DNA of 45,390 nt from Trichodesmium erythraeum GBRTRLIN201 (GCA_018457135.1 JAGGDU010000237.1:24039-69428); one strand, 5' to 3'. Counted from the first letter of the stretch, positions 19,510 through 30,267 are shown. The notes: generated by a model from the letters alone, not told the origin. Translations and numbers: made by a program.

Positions 19510-19551
19510 ACTAATAACTAATAACTAATAACTAATAACTAATAACTAAAA
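19510..19551. repeat. Heptamer tandem repeat (ACTAATA), five perfect copies
   Basis: ACTAATA repeats exactly five times at 19510-19544, followed by a degenerate copy. It lies between the convergent methyltransferase and pyruvyl transferase genes. It matches the short tandemly repeated repetitive (STRR) heptamers of filamentous cyanobacteria. Related short runs occur near 741-761 and 5866-5885. Confidence 0.85.
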
Positions 19552-19571
19552 TGACTAATGACTGAAATAAC

Positions 19572-20615
19572 TTATGAATCAAATAAAACAGAATGTAATA
19601 CCTCTTTATGAATGAGCGATCGCTCCCGAAAAAAAGCTATTCTATCTGATAATAAAACATCCCCATTTACATAATTCTCAATCCAAGTTTTACTAATTAA
19701 ATTCGGATCTTCTGGTAATTCTGATAACTCCCATCCCGGCATTTCCAAATCAGTCATTAACTGGCTAACTTTCGGATCATAACTAATAGCAAAACAGCGA
19801 CATTCTTCTGATGCGCCCATAATTAAACTGTGGAAACGCATCCCTATTACCATTTCCACTCCTCTAAAAACTCCCTTTAAAACTTGAGGATTTTCTAAAG
19901 TTAAAATTTTACTATGATTAGGTAATTTTTGATGAATAAATTCGGCAATTTTAAAATCTTTTATAGGTTGAAAAGGTAATAACAAAATAAAGGCTTGAGT
20001 TGCCTTTTGAAAAGATATGATTGCTTTAGTTAAAGTTGCTAAACGTAGGGGAGTAAGTTGAGGATGGAGTCTCAAGCTCACCGCTACTCTTGGTGCAGGT
20101 AAACTCCAAAGACCAGGGACCGGGGAAGTTTCTAAAGCCCAAACCGGGTCAGGGGCTAAAGTAAAAGGAATGTTCCATTTAGCAATTATTCCTGCTGAAG
20201 TTGCATCCCTGACGCTAACAATATTGCAATGCTTTAAACATTGTTTTGCCAAAAATTGAGTACTTAAATGATTTAAAGGCCCAATTCCTTGTGCCCAGGC
20301 AATAGTTTTTAAGCCCATTTTTTGAGCAATTCCCATTAATCCGGCATAATAAAAAGGACTAGCAATACTGGTAGCATCTTGAATAAGACTTCCACCACCC
20401 CAAATAAATATATCTGAAGTTCTCATAGCTTGGAGGATGGTAAATGCATTGAGGCGATCGCTCGCTTCTACTTGGTAGCGTTGTTTGGTTTCGGAGGGGT
20501 TGCCAGATAAAACTAATGGTTCAATATTATCGGGCAACATCTGCAATAAAGATGCTAACAATGCCTCATCTCCACCATTTCCTTTTCCATAGTAACCACA
20601 TAAAATTGCTCGCAT
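19572..20615 (-). CDS. csaB: Polysaccharide pyruvyl transferase, CsaB type
   Basis: This 347-aa member of the polysaccharide pyruvyl transferase family probably adds ketal pyruvate from phosphoenolpyruvate to cell-wall polysaccharide, which can anchor S-layer-type proteins. Visible family features are the N-terminal ILCGYYGKGNGGDEALL (4-20), the WGGGSLIQD motif (about 72-80), AWAQGIGPL (about 106-114), SVRDATS and the C-terminal GMRFHSLIMGA (about 258-268). There is no signal peptide, consistent with a cytoplasmic enzyme. It is convergent with the methyltransferase gene and divergent from the DUF2499 gene, with 79 bp between them. Confidence 0.9.
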   Translation of the reverse strand: MRAILCGYYGKGNGGDEALLASLLQMLPDNIEPLVLSGNPSETKQRYQVEASDRLNAFTILQAMRTSDIFIWGGGSLIQDATSIASPFYYAGLMGIAQKMGLKTIAWAQGIGPLNHLSTQFLAKQCLKHCNIVSVRDATSAGIIAKWNIPFTLAPDPVWALETSPVPGLWSLPAPRVAVSLRLHPQLTPLRLATLTKAIISFQKATQAFILLLPFQPIKDFKIAEFIHQKLPNHSKILTLENPQVLKGVFRGVEMVIGMRFHSLIMGASEECRCFAISYDPKVSQLMTDLEMPGWELSELPEDPNLISKTWIENYVNGDVLLSDRIAFFRERSLIHKEVLHSVLFDS

Positions 20616-20694
20616 TTGTTTGAATTATTTCCTATTTTGATTTAACCTGATAAAAAAGGAGAAATTAATACTTGAAAATTCAGATTTTTTAAAT

Positions 20695-21012
20695 ATGCAC
20701 GCTTTATCAATACCTACTTGGATTATTCATATTTCTAGCGTTATCGAATGGGTAGCTGCCATCTGGTTTATTTCGATTTATGGTAAAGTTACCCACAATT
20801 ATGCTTGGTATGGTCTATCATTTGCTATGTTACCTGCATTAGTTAGTGCTATGTGTGCTTGTACTTGGCATTATTTTGATAATGACCCTAATTTAGAATG
20901 GTTGGTTACCCTCCAAGCATCAATGACTTTATTGGGAAATTTTACCCTATTAGCTGCCGCTTGGTGGATATTTTCTGAGAGTAAAAAACAAGAGATAGAT
21001 AGTGGAAGTTAA
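20695..21012 (+). CDS. DUF2499 small membrane protein
   Basis: This 105-aa protein matches DUF2499, found in cyanobacteria and as plastid-targeted forms in plants. The characteristic start MHALSIPTWIIHISSVIEW is followed by AMLPALVSAMCACTWHYFDN and LQASMTLLGNFTLLAAAWW. Three membrane helices are likely (8-28, 38-57, 70-93). Function is unknown. The DUF3593 gene follows 171 bp downstream. The two families have similar size and the same cyanobacteria-plastid spread, so a shared thylakoid role is plausible but inferred. Confidence 0.9.
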   Translation: MHALSIPTWIIHISSVIEWVAAIWFISIYGKVTHNYAWYGLSFAMLPALVSAMCACTWHYFDNDPNLEWLVTLQASMTLLGNFTLLAAAWWIFSESKKQEIDSGS

Positions 21013-21074
21013 AAAATTTATAGTATATAAAAATCGTAAATTATTTGTGAAAAAAAATTGTAATAGTTTGTTTT

Positions 21075-21095
21075 CCCAATCCCATTAAAATTGGG
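21075..21095 (+). terminator. Hairpin between DUF2499 and DUF3593
   Basis: CCCAAT (21075-21080) pairs with ATTGGG (21090-21095); an alternative register pairs CCCA twice with TGGG. The downstream AAATTTTTAC is about 15 bases away, so it is at best a weak terminator or a 5'-UTR structure of the DUF3593 gene. Confidence 0.3.
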
Positions 21096-21183
21096 CTGGG
21101 AGAGCAAATTTTTACGGTAAAATATTACAATCTCAACACTCATTATTATACTCTATATTGTAATTTTTAAGGCTTCTAAAAGT

Positions 21184-21504
21184 ATGATTTCTAAAGATAT
21201 TTTATTTGCTCTTTCTTTATTTCCATATTTAGGTTTTCTTTGGTTTTTAACTCGTTCTGGTAAAGCACCTCGTTTAGCTTTATTTGGATTTTATGGCACT
21301 TTAGTATTTGTGGGTGTTACTATTCCGGCTGGAATTTATGCTCAACAAGTTTATGGTGAAGCTTTAGCAAATATTGATTGGTTACATGGCGGTGCTGAAG
21401 TATTTTTAACTTTATCTAATATTTTAGTAGTGTTAGGTTTTAGGGAAGCTATTTTAAAAAAGGAAGAAGTAAGAAATAAGAAGGAAGAAGGAACAACTTA
21501 TTAG
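21184..21504 (+). CDS. DUF3593 small membrane protein
   Basis: This 106-aa protein fits DUF3593, a cyanobacterial/plastid family of unknown function. Recognisable features are ISKDILFALSLFPYLGFLWF at the N-terminus, the TRSGKAPRLALFGFYGTLVF stretch and the C-terminal DWLHGGAEVFLTLSNILVVL. Three membrane helices are likely (5-23, 34-55, 76-95). The C-terminus is highly charged (KKEEVRNKKEEG). It pairs with the upstream DUF2499 gene. Confidence 0.9.
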   Translation: MISKDILFALSLFPYLGFLWFLTRSGKAPRLALFGFYGTLVFVGVTIPAGIYAQQVYGEALANIDWLHGGAEVFLTLSNILVVLGFREAILKKEEVRNKKEEGTTY

Positions 21505-22069
21505 TAAATTTTCATAAAATAGGAAATAGGTATCGGGGCAATAGGAAAAATTAATTAATAATTTCTGGATAAGAATTAATCGTGTTTTTGATGTTTAGAG
21601 AGGTCTGTTTTTCATATCATTTACAGGAAAAACTAAAGATACAGTATAGGAGCTTATAGTTTCATCAAATGATTGTCGGGGGTTAGCGATCGCAATCTAA
21701 TTTTTAAGGTGTAGATTTATAGCAATTTTCATAAAATTTGAAGCAGACTTCTTTAAACAAAAAACTCTTATAAGAAAATTTTTGGAAATGTCTCGAAACT
21801 TCATTTATACATCCTAATAGACTAGATAGATTTAATTAATATTCACAACCAAAAATTTCCTCACCTTATACTATTTTATGGCGTTCAAAAGTCAACCCAC
21901 CCCCTTATCCTCCAAGACCAAAAAGTTAAAATTTAAAAGTCAGATTTAAAAAAAATAAAACTTTAATTCTACAGTAATTGTAGAAAATTATTTAAGAGGT
22001 AAAGCTAAATGCTTAGGTTACATCTAAGAAAAAAAACTGTGAAAATTATTCAATAAATGAAAAAAAATT
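21505..22069. other. Gap upstream of the SWIM protein gene
   Basis: 565 bp, AT-rich, with one HIP1 octamer near 21685. I see no gene, repeat or convincing promoter. Confidence 0.4.
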
Positions 22070-23713
22070 ATGGAATTTAATTACTCTTATAAAGGCAATA
22101 CATATATTACTGACAATGGCAAAAATACTCAGATGTCATTCTCTCCAGATACCAAACGAGAACCTACCTATTTTGTTGGTGAACTGGGAAAAAATGTCGC
22201 ATTTCGTGAAGCAATAAGTGCCTTACATGACGTAGTAGTTTCCGACCTCCGATACAAACCAAAAGACAAAGCAGCTTATCAAGAATGGCGTGGCAAACAA
22301 AAAGATGAAATAGACTGGAAAAATATTGCAGCTAAACATCAAGAAGTAGCTCGAAAAATAGTAGAAATTAGTACAGAATTAAACCAACTATACAAAAACC
22401 GAGAACAACGTTTAAAACCATTTAACCAAGCTCAACAAAAATTCTTTCAATATCTTTATAAAATTGATTATGATGCTTGGTTTGTTTTAGACCCAGTAAT
22501 AACTGTTCATCCTGATGAAATTTTCTTTGAATGTTTCAGTATTGACGAATCAACTTATGGAAGACTTGGAGCCAGTTATGAACTATTCAAAAATATTAAT
22601 GATTTTGCCTGCGGAACTACCAATATTGACTATTCTTCAGCCCTCTATCAAGAATTTCAAAAAATTCGTAGTTATAAAACAACTCAACTCCAAGTAGACC
22701 CCTCCGGTTTTGAACTTAAAACCACCAAAGAAGAAACTTTTAAAGAAGTAAAAATAGACCTCCCCGATAACTGGTTAAGAGGATTTTTACAAGTCAGTTC
22801 AGCTATGTCATTACCAGGGACAAAATTCGACTTGCACCCAATGGATATTTATAATATGTGTTTGGTCTTGCGTCGCAACAAAGAAAAACATGGGCCCCGC
22901 AGTATTCGCTACTTTTTAGAACCAGGAGAACCAATAGAAATAGTATTTGAACCATGGAATCTGGAAATAATTTGTCACCGTTCTATTTACACTGGAAATT
23001 CCCCTCAACAAATCCGAACTTGGGGGCGAAGAAGACTACATATTTTAGAACGTTTAATTCCTATTGCTAAAAAATTTACTGTTCATTTATTAGGCACAGG
23101 AATGCCCTCATTTTATGTAGCAGATTTAGGAGATATGTCTTTTACTTTAGGATTATCAGGATGGACGGCAAATGATTGGGCACAAGCTGGTAATTTTGAC
23201 TTAATGGCACCCCGTGCTGATGTGGATGAATGGACTCAGAAAATAATATTTAATGGGTTGCGAGAAAACTGGTTTGAAACTGCTAATAGTTTAGCAAAAA
23301 GACTTAATTTAAGTCGTACTTCTGTATTGGGTGCTTTGGGTGCTTATACTCAAGCTGGACGAGTAATTTATGATTTAAATAAACAGGTTTATCGGGTTAG
23401 AGAATTAAGTCGGGAACCTCTACCAATGGAGAGGTTAAGGTTTGCAAATGCTAGGGAAGAAAGTGCTACTAGATTTTTGCAAGAAAATTTAGTTAAGGTA
23501 AATTCTGTCAATGATATTAATGGGGTTTTAAGTATTAAAGGAAACGTCAGAGATAAGGGAATAACTTTTTATTCTTCTTTAGATATTGATCGCGATGAGC
23601 GGATAATTGAGGCAAAGTGTAATTGTAATTGGTATCAGCAAAATAAATTGTATCAGGGGCCTTGCGAGCATATTTTGGCCTTGCGGATGCAGCAAGCTCG
23701 TCAGAGTCGATAG
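22070..23713 (+). CDS. SWIM zinc-finger protein, 547 aa
   Basis: The C-terminus carries a SWIM zinc-finger, CxCxnCxH: CNCNWYQQNKLYQGPCEH (about 519-536). SWIM fingers bind nucleic acid or protein partners. The region before it (about 385-450) looks like a winged-helix (ENWFETANSLAKRLNLSRTS, then VLGALGAYTQAGRVIYDL), suggesting DNA binding. The first 380 residues are conserved-looking but belong to no family I can name; a coiled segment lies near 90-130. Cyanobacterial proteins of this layout exist, but their role is unclear to me. The gene stands alone, with no ribosome binding site evident before the ATG. Confidence 0.8.
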   Translation: MEFNYSYKGNTYITDNGKNTQMSFSPDTKREPTYFVGELGKNVAFREAISALHDVVVSDLRYKPKDKAAYQEWRGKQKDEIDWKNIAAKHQEVARKIVEISTELNQLYKNREQRLKPFNQAQQKFFQYLYKIDYDAWFVLDPVITVHPDEIFFECFSIDESTYGRLGASYELFKNINDFACGTTNIDYSSALYQEFQKIRSYKTTQLQVDPSGFELKTTKEETFKEVKIDLPDNWLRGFLQVSSAMSLPGTKFDLHPMDIYNMCLVLRRNKEKHGPRSIRYFLEPGEPIEIVFEPWNLEIICHRSIYTGNSPQQIRTWGRRRLHILERLIPIAKKFTVHLLGTGMPSFYVADLGDMSFTLGLSGWTANDWAQAGNFDLMAPRADVDEWTQKIIFNGLRENWFETANSLAKRLNLSRTSVLGALGAYTQAGRVIYDLNKQVYRVRELSREPLPMERLRFANAREESATRFLQENLVKVNSVNDINGVLSIKGNVRDKGITFYSSLDIDRDERIIEAKCNCNWYQQNKLYQGPCEHILALRMQQARQSR

Positions 23714-23764
23714 CAGAAGTTATACGGTTTAATAGAAGTCAACAGTCTACTTATGTGGCCTTAC

Positions 23765-23782
23765 ATTAGGCGATCGCCTAAT
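23765..23782. repeat. 18-bp perfect palindrome around a HIP1 site
   Basis: ATTAGGCGATCGCCTAAT is a perfect 18-bp palindrome centred on the HIP1 octamer GCGATCGC, about 50 bp after the SWIM gene stop. Most other HIP1 copies in this window lack such flanking symmetry. The rest of the 23714-24096 gap shows nothing I can name. Confidence 0.6.
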
Positions 23783-24096
23783 TTATGAATAAGACTTATG
23801 CAATACCGCTATATATCCTGAATAAATTCGTCTTGCTCAAGACATTGCAACTACAATTATTGCCGTTGCGTAATTCCTGATGAATTCAAAACAGTTTGAT
23901 ATCTTTAATAATTCAGACTTATTGAGCAACTCTGTCAGAACTTACACAGTTCAAAACTCAGTAGGCAGAAGCTTTAAGGAGGTTGACAGTACAGGTTAAT
24001 TTACACTAAAATCCATTACTGCTTTTATTTTGTGGTTATTTGTAAAGTTTATTGTAAATTTATTTGATTAAATAATCATAGAAAACAGTAAAAATA

Positions 24097-25746
<1,650 letters not shown>

Positions 25747-25938
25747 TTACATTCAAAAATACTTCAGTCAAAAAAAGCGATCGCTTTCTTTGAGAATGAA
25801 ATGGTCTTGCTATATCGCCATCTTTACCTTTAAGAGAATGAGACAGCCCTGGGAAAATAACGAGGCTTAACTTCTGTCAAACAGAATAATTCCTATCTTT
25901 AAAACCATATTTTCTAATCAAAATTATGAAAAGCTTGT

Positions 25939-25944
25939 TATAAT
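25939..25944 (+). promoter_or_regulatory. -10 box (TATAAT) of the candidate RNA
   Basis: A perfect TATAAT lies at 25939-25944, with six bases to the A at 25951 where the closing stem of the RNA begins. That spacing fits a transcription start there. No convincing -35 box is seen 17 bases upstream. Confidence 0.5.
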
Positions 25945-25950
25945 AATAAC

Positions 25951-26193
25951 AACACCCATAGTCTAATAATTGGCGAACAGCCTTGCAATTTGGGCGGTGG
26001 ATCGCCGTCCTTGTGTTAAGTCCACACATGCATCACTAGCCTGCTTTTGACTGTTCGGGTCATCCCATCTATACTGGGCAACAGTTTGGCTTCCTGGAAG
26101 CTTTTCCAGTTATAGATGGGAGACCCGTTTGAGTTAAGCAGTCTAGTCCTAAGAGGTCTACGAAGGGGCAACCAATGTCTGTGGGTGTTTTTT
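25951..26193 (+). ncRNA. Candidate structured non-coding RNA, about 243 nt, class unknown
   Basis: This GC-richer island in AT-rich DNA folds well on paper. Its ends pair over 11 bases: 25951-25961 (AACACCCATAG) with 26179-26189 (CTGTGGGTGTT), one G-U pair. The 3' arm runs into a T-run (26188-26193), as in a terminator. Inside, a long hairpin is built from GACTG/CAGTC (26049-26053, 26139-26143), GGGTC/GACCC (26057-26061, 26122-26126), CCCATCTATA/TATAGATGGG (26064-26073, 26111-26120) and CTGG/CCAG (26074-26077, 26106-26109). Smaller GGCG/CGCC and TGTGT/ACACA hairpins lie in the 5' half. Closed ends and size recall 6S RNA, but I cannot confirm that. It is not tmRNA or RNase P RNA by sequence. 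Confidence 0.6.
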
Positions 26194-26223
26194 CAGCATT
26201 ATTGAAGACGTAACACAAAGGTA

Positions 26224-26276
26224 CTATATATAGAGTTCAAAAACTATAACGTTATAGTTTTATGCGCTATATATAT
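26224..26276. repeat. Long palindrome, about 52 bp, with a 22-bp perfect core
   Basis: 26240-26261 is a perfect 22-bp palindrome whose central ten bases are ATAACGTTAT. It is flanked by a second layer of inverted arms, TATATATAG (26225-26233) and CTATATATA (26267-26275), nearly symmetric about the same centre. It could extrude as a cruciform, bind a dimeric protein or end transcripts from both sides. It lies between the candidate RNA and the DUF4209 pseudogene. Confidence 0.7.
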
Positions 26277-26919
26277 GGTCTCGGCGTAATTTCTATTGCT
26301 CCTCCAATGTAACAAATGTAAAAAATATATTGGTAATTCCCACAACTCTTACTCGTTTGTGAATTTTAGGATGCTTATTCTGCAACAAAGTCACATTATC
26401 GCCATCGAGAATACATTTGCTCAGTGTAACTGACCTTCCTCCGCAGCAGTGTCTTGAGCAAAAACTTGTTTATCTACTTCACGTCGGTAAGCAGCTATAT
26501 TTTCTACAAACTCATCAACTAAGAAATTATCTTTGAAAATAGCTGCTTATGTCTCCCAAGGATCGGATAGATCGACTTGCTATTGATAGATGAACAAAGG
26601 TAAATAACATAGTCTCAACGTTACCCACCACAGGTAAGACATCAGAAGACTTGAAAAATCTTCATCATCAAGTAAGCCATGAGCCATAAGGTTTCTCAAA
26701 TTAGAGCCAGAAATATCAACAAGTAAACCTTTCAAGTCAAAAAGCGTATCTTCATCAAAAATGTCTTTTATTTTAGGGAGGTCAAGAGTCTTGTTTAAAT
26801 CATCTTTATTCTGAATTATTTTTTCATTATAAACCTCTGATGTACCTAGTATTAACTAGATCTTGCGAGCCAGAGTTAATAAAATCTTCTTTAGTAACAG
26901 AAGGATCAATAGACAACAT
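26270..26919 (-). pseudogene. Decayed DUF4209 gene plus adjoining degenerate coding remnant
   Basis: A minus-strand frame opens at ATG 26919 behind a good ribosome binding site (AAGGTG) and reads MLSIDPSVTKEDFINSGSQD. It then shifts frame and continues as DLPKIKDIFDEDTLFDLKG and NLRNLMAHGLLDDEDFSSLL before stopping near 26600. The RNLMAHG at 26676-26696 fits RNxxxHG, the hallmark of DUF4209, a HEPN-like family of unknown role. Past the stop, coding-like sequence continues (FVENIAAYRREVDKQVFAQD, then CILDGDNVTLLQNKHPK) through further stops and shifts to about 26270. That part may be the same gene or a neighbour. Upstream, 26920-27496 is AT-rich and empty. Confidence 0.65.
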
Positions 26920-27514
26920 ATTTTCACCTTTATTCTAAATTTTGCTAGTATAGTCAAAATTAAATATAAAACAGATAATTCTCAAATAAAACTCAAGCAG
27001 CTGCTCACAAAGTATTAATATCACAACCACAATTTTCCTGTAAATAATAAGTTATTATCTTAATTATTTCTAATTCCAAAATTTCATTTTTTATAACGAT
27101 TTAATGGGATATTTATCAATTCTTTCCAAATTTATTAGACCAGGATTTTCACCCACAAAACTGTGTGATTCAACAGTCTTTATAAATACATGATTTATCG
27201 TAGTTATTGCTTCATTTACTGCTTAAAGATCGGGTATAATTATTTATCTATAACATCCAAATATTATTACCAATAAAAGTATTGCCTTTGTCTAGCAAAT
27301 AATCTGGCATAGCTTTTGCTAAACCATCTGAATATTATATCAATTGTCACAACCAATAGGTAAATTGTTACATAAGATAAATGTAAATTTATTTCTGAAA
27401 AGCAATAGCTTAAACTAAGCTATAACTTATAAAATTTTACCATAAACTGTTAAAATAATACTTTTGATATTTATCAATTTAAACTTATAAATTTAAGTGA
27501 CTCGAAAAAAACAG

Positions 27515-29557
27515 ATGAAACAAATCCTCTACCTAGAAGTACCAACACCAGATACAAAAACCGTTTGTCAATGGCTACAATCTAAATTTGAAGCTGGTTT
27601 CGGCGAAAAAAATATAACTCCAGATGGCTTTATTATCAAATTTCCAGAAGCTCCAACTCAGGAAATTTCTGTATTTGTCTGGTCATTACAAAGAACTACC
27701 TATTTAAAAGTATTTGCCCAAGGAAATATCTCTCCAATACAAAAAAAATTTACCTCAAACTTAACTACCAATTTGCGAAAAGAATTTCCTTTAAATTATC
27801 CAGAACCTCCCACAGTCGATCTATCAAATCAGTCAATTTTTACAGCTTTAGCATCAGATTATCCCCTCACAGTCAAATACTTTCAAAAAATGCCTAGAGG
27901 AGAATATGACCTCAACCGTTTATATTGGTGGGAAAAACGTTGGCGTGAAGGAGTTAAAAATCCTCAAAAACCAAAACAAGTACTTTGGAAAAAAGAGTCT
28001 GGAACAAATAATAATTCAATTGAATATGACTTAATTTATGTTGGTGGTGCTCTGGGAACTATTCATGCAGCAGTCATGGCAAGACTAGGATATAAAGTAT
28101 TATTATTAGAACGGTTACCTTTCGGTAAAATGAATCGAGAATGGAATATTTCTCGCTCAGAACTTCAGAGTTTAATTGACTTAGGTTTATTTACTAACGC
28201 AGAAATAGAAAATTTAATTGCCAGAGAATATAAAGATGGATTTAATAAATTTTTTGATGCTAATAACCCTGATTTTTGTAAGGCAGCAATTCTCCATACT
28301 CCCACTGTTTTAAATGTGGCATTAGATTCAGAAAAATTACTGAATATATGCGGAATAAAACTACAAGAAGCTGGAGGAAAAATCGTCGATGAAACAGAAT
28401 TTATTAAAGCTGAAATTGAACCAGAAAAAGTTATAATTCACACTCAAAATTTATCTAGCAAAACTGAAGAAATTTTCTGTGGGCGTTTATTAGTAGATGC
28501 CATGGGTACTGCTTCTCCTATCGCCTGGCAATTAAATGGTAAACGTGCTTTTGATAGTGTTTGTCCGACAGTCGGAGCAATAATTGATGGTGGATTTGAA
28601 GCAGGTGTTTGGGATTCAAATTATGGAGATGTTCTAAATAGTCATGGGGATATTTCTCGTGGTCGACAATTGATTTGGGAGTTGTTTCCCGGTGCTGGAA
28701 ATGAATTAACAATTTATCTATTTCATTATCATCAAGTTCATCCTGAAAATCCTGGTTCTCTGTTAGAAATGTACGAAGATTTTTTCACTATTTTACCAGA
28801 ATATCGACGCTGTGACATGGAGAAATTAGTATGGAAAAAGCCAACTTTTGGTTATATTCCTGGGCATTTTAGTATTAAAGCCAGCGATCGTCAAATTGCT
28901 TTTGACCGTTTAGTTTGTATTGGTGATGCTGCTTCTCTTCAGTCTCCTTTAGTATTTACTGGTTTTGGGTCTTTGGTCAGAAATTTACCTCGTTTAACCG
29001 AGCTTTTAGATACTGCTTTAAAACACGATTTACTTAGTGCTAATCACTTAAATAAAATTCGTGCTTATCAAAGCAATATTGCTATTACTTGGTTATTTTC
29101 TAAAGGTATGATGGTGCCCACAGGTAAATATTTACCCCCCCAAAGAATTAATTCTATTTTGAATACTTTTTTTGGGTTATTAGCAGACTCGCCCCCGGAA
29201 GTAGCAGATACTTTTATTAAAGACCGAGCTAATTGGTGGATGTTTACAAAATTAGCCCTTAAAGCAGCCAGAAAAAATTCTTATCTTTTATTATGGATTC
29301 TAGATTTTATTAATTTTCAGGAAATATTACTTTGGACAATAAGTTATATAAATTTTACTTTGTTTAGTTTGGTAAGTTGGTTATTAGGATGGTTGCCTAA
29401 CTTTGCCCGTTGGATTCAACCTTGGTTAGAACCTCGTTATCCTGGTTTATGGTTTTGGATATTAGCAAATAGTTATGCCTTAACCTATAATGTCGGTCAA
29501 CCACAGATAAACTTTAAATTACAAAAGCCATTTCAGTCCGAAAGCTTGTCTGGGTAA
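27515..29557 (+). CDS. cruA: CruA-type lycopene cyclase (FAD-dependent)
   Basis: This is a CruA/CruP-family flavoprotein; CruA converts lycopene to cyclic carotenes in photosynthetic membranes. Numbered from an in-frame GTG at 27497 (686 aa), an N-terminal extension of about 170 residues precedes the dinucleotide fold YVGGALGTIHAA (181-192) with acidic E205. EWNISR (215-220) and the FAD-binding GDAASLQSPLVFTGFGSL (476-493) follow. The C-terminal 110 residues are hydrophobic and Trp-rich, probably membrane-attached. The long extension and C-terminus favour CruA over the shorter CruP. I prefer the ATG at 27515; neither start has a good ribosome binding site. It is an intact gene between decayed loci. 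Confidence 0.8.
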   Translation: MKQILYLEVPTPDTKTVCQWLQSKFEAGFGEKNITPDGFIIKFPEAPTQEISVFVWSLQRTTYLKVFAQGNISPIQKKFTSNLTTNLRKEFPLNYPEPPTVDLSNQSIFTALASDYPLTVKYFQKMPRGEYDLNRLYWWEKRWREGVKNPQKPKQVLWKKESGTNNNSIEYDLIYVGGALGTIHAAVMARLGYKVLLLERLPFGKMNREWNISRSELQSLIDLGLFTNAEIENLIAREYKDGFNKFFDANNPDFCKAAILHTPTVLNVALDSEKLLNICGIKLQEAGGKIVDETEFIKAEIEPEKVIIHTQNLSSKTEEIFCGRLLVDAMGTASPIAWQLNGKRAFDSVCPTVGAIIDGGFEAGVWDSNYGDVLNSHGDISRGRQLIWELFPGAGNELTIYLFHYHQVHPENPGSLLEMYEDFFTILPEYRRCDMEKLVWKKPTFGYIPGHFSIKASDRQIAFDRLVCIGDAASLQSPLVFTGFGSLVRNLPRLTELLDTALKHDLLSANHLNKIRAYQSNIAITWLFSKGMMVPTGKYLPPQRINSILNTFFGLLADSPPEVADTFIKDRANWWMFTKLALKAARKNSYLLLWILDFINFQEILLWTISYINFTLFSLVSWLLGWLPNFARWIQPWLEPRYPGLWFWILANSYALTYNVGQPQINFKLQKPFQSESLSG

Positions 29558-29972
29558 TAATCACCATTACTATGGTAAATTACATTCATATTTCTTGTAT
29601 GAGCGACAAAATAATTTGACTTTTTCCCAGGGGTAACAATAGTTCCTGTTAGCTTTACACTCTCATCACAAAACGAGCAAGTAATATAAACTTTAACATT
29701 GTTTTCTCTTGCATAATTGTTAACTTTATGCATCGCTGGCTCAAAGTCAGTCGGCGATCGCTCTTCAAGTATTTATTCAGCCCATAAGCATCATAACTCA
29801 ACCCCAAAGAATTAACTCTTGCCCTTAAACTCCAGCCAAAATCAATACCCAAAGGTCCCACCCTAGGAGAATATAAAGGGAAAAATTTTTTGAATCCCAT
29901 ACTAAAGTTTAGTTGAGGAACTTGATAGACAAATAACTTTGCTTCTTGCCCCAACAGCAATTTAAAAGTCAT
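29533..29972 (-). pseudogene. Frameshifted M15-type peptidase gene
   Basis: Two overlapping minus-strand frames make one broken gene. The first (29972 to 29655) reads MTFKLLLGQEAKLFVYQV and RVGPLGIDFGWSLRARVNSL. The second, entered near 29750, reads SPTDFEPAMHKVNNYARENN, VKVYITCSF and KKSNYFVAHTRNMNVIY. The last block aligns with the M15/VanY peptidase motif SxHxxGxAxD, but with H to Y, G to A and D to N, so the zinc site is lost. The start codon overlaps the stop of the preceding fragment (ATGA), indicating a former operon. The 3' end overlaps the end of cruA by 25 bp on the opposite strand. Confidence 0.55.
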
Positions 29973-30267
29973 TCAGAAGTATTAGGATTTGAATAAAAAC
30001 ATTGAATACCTAAATTAAACTCATCTTCAGCTACAGATTTCTTTCTATAAACTAGTTGATTAACACCCTTATTTAATTTCTCAAAAAAGTCGCCAATAAC
30101 ATTAGTAATAGTCTCTAATAAACCTTCTAATTTATAATATTTATATAGTTTTTATTAACCATCCAATTTTCCATAATCAATATCTTATTCTTTTTCTTAA
30201 TTCTCCAATTTTCCATAATCAACATCTTATTCTTTTTCTTAATTATCCAACTTTCTATCATTAACAT
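29969..30267 (-). pseudogene. Frameshifted ORF starting with three 14-residue repeats
   Basis: A frame opens at ATG 30267 and reads three similar 14-residue units (such as MLIMENWRIKKKNK), then stops at 30127. A one-base shift in a run of five A's, just after MENWMVNK, would join it to the next frame (LYKYYKLEGLLETITNVIGD and on to CFYSNPNTSE), which has no start of its own and ends at 29969, overlapping the M15-type gene start. The simplest reading is a gene inactivated by repeat expansion and an indel. I do not recognise the family. Confidence 0.45.

Noticed and set aside
25951-26193. tmRNA, RNase P RNA or a group II intron
   Set aside because: No tRNA-like ends or tag frame, none of the RNase P core motifs, no domain V hairpin, and too short for any of these.
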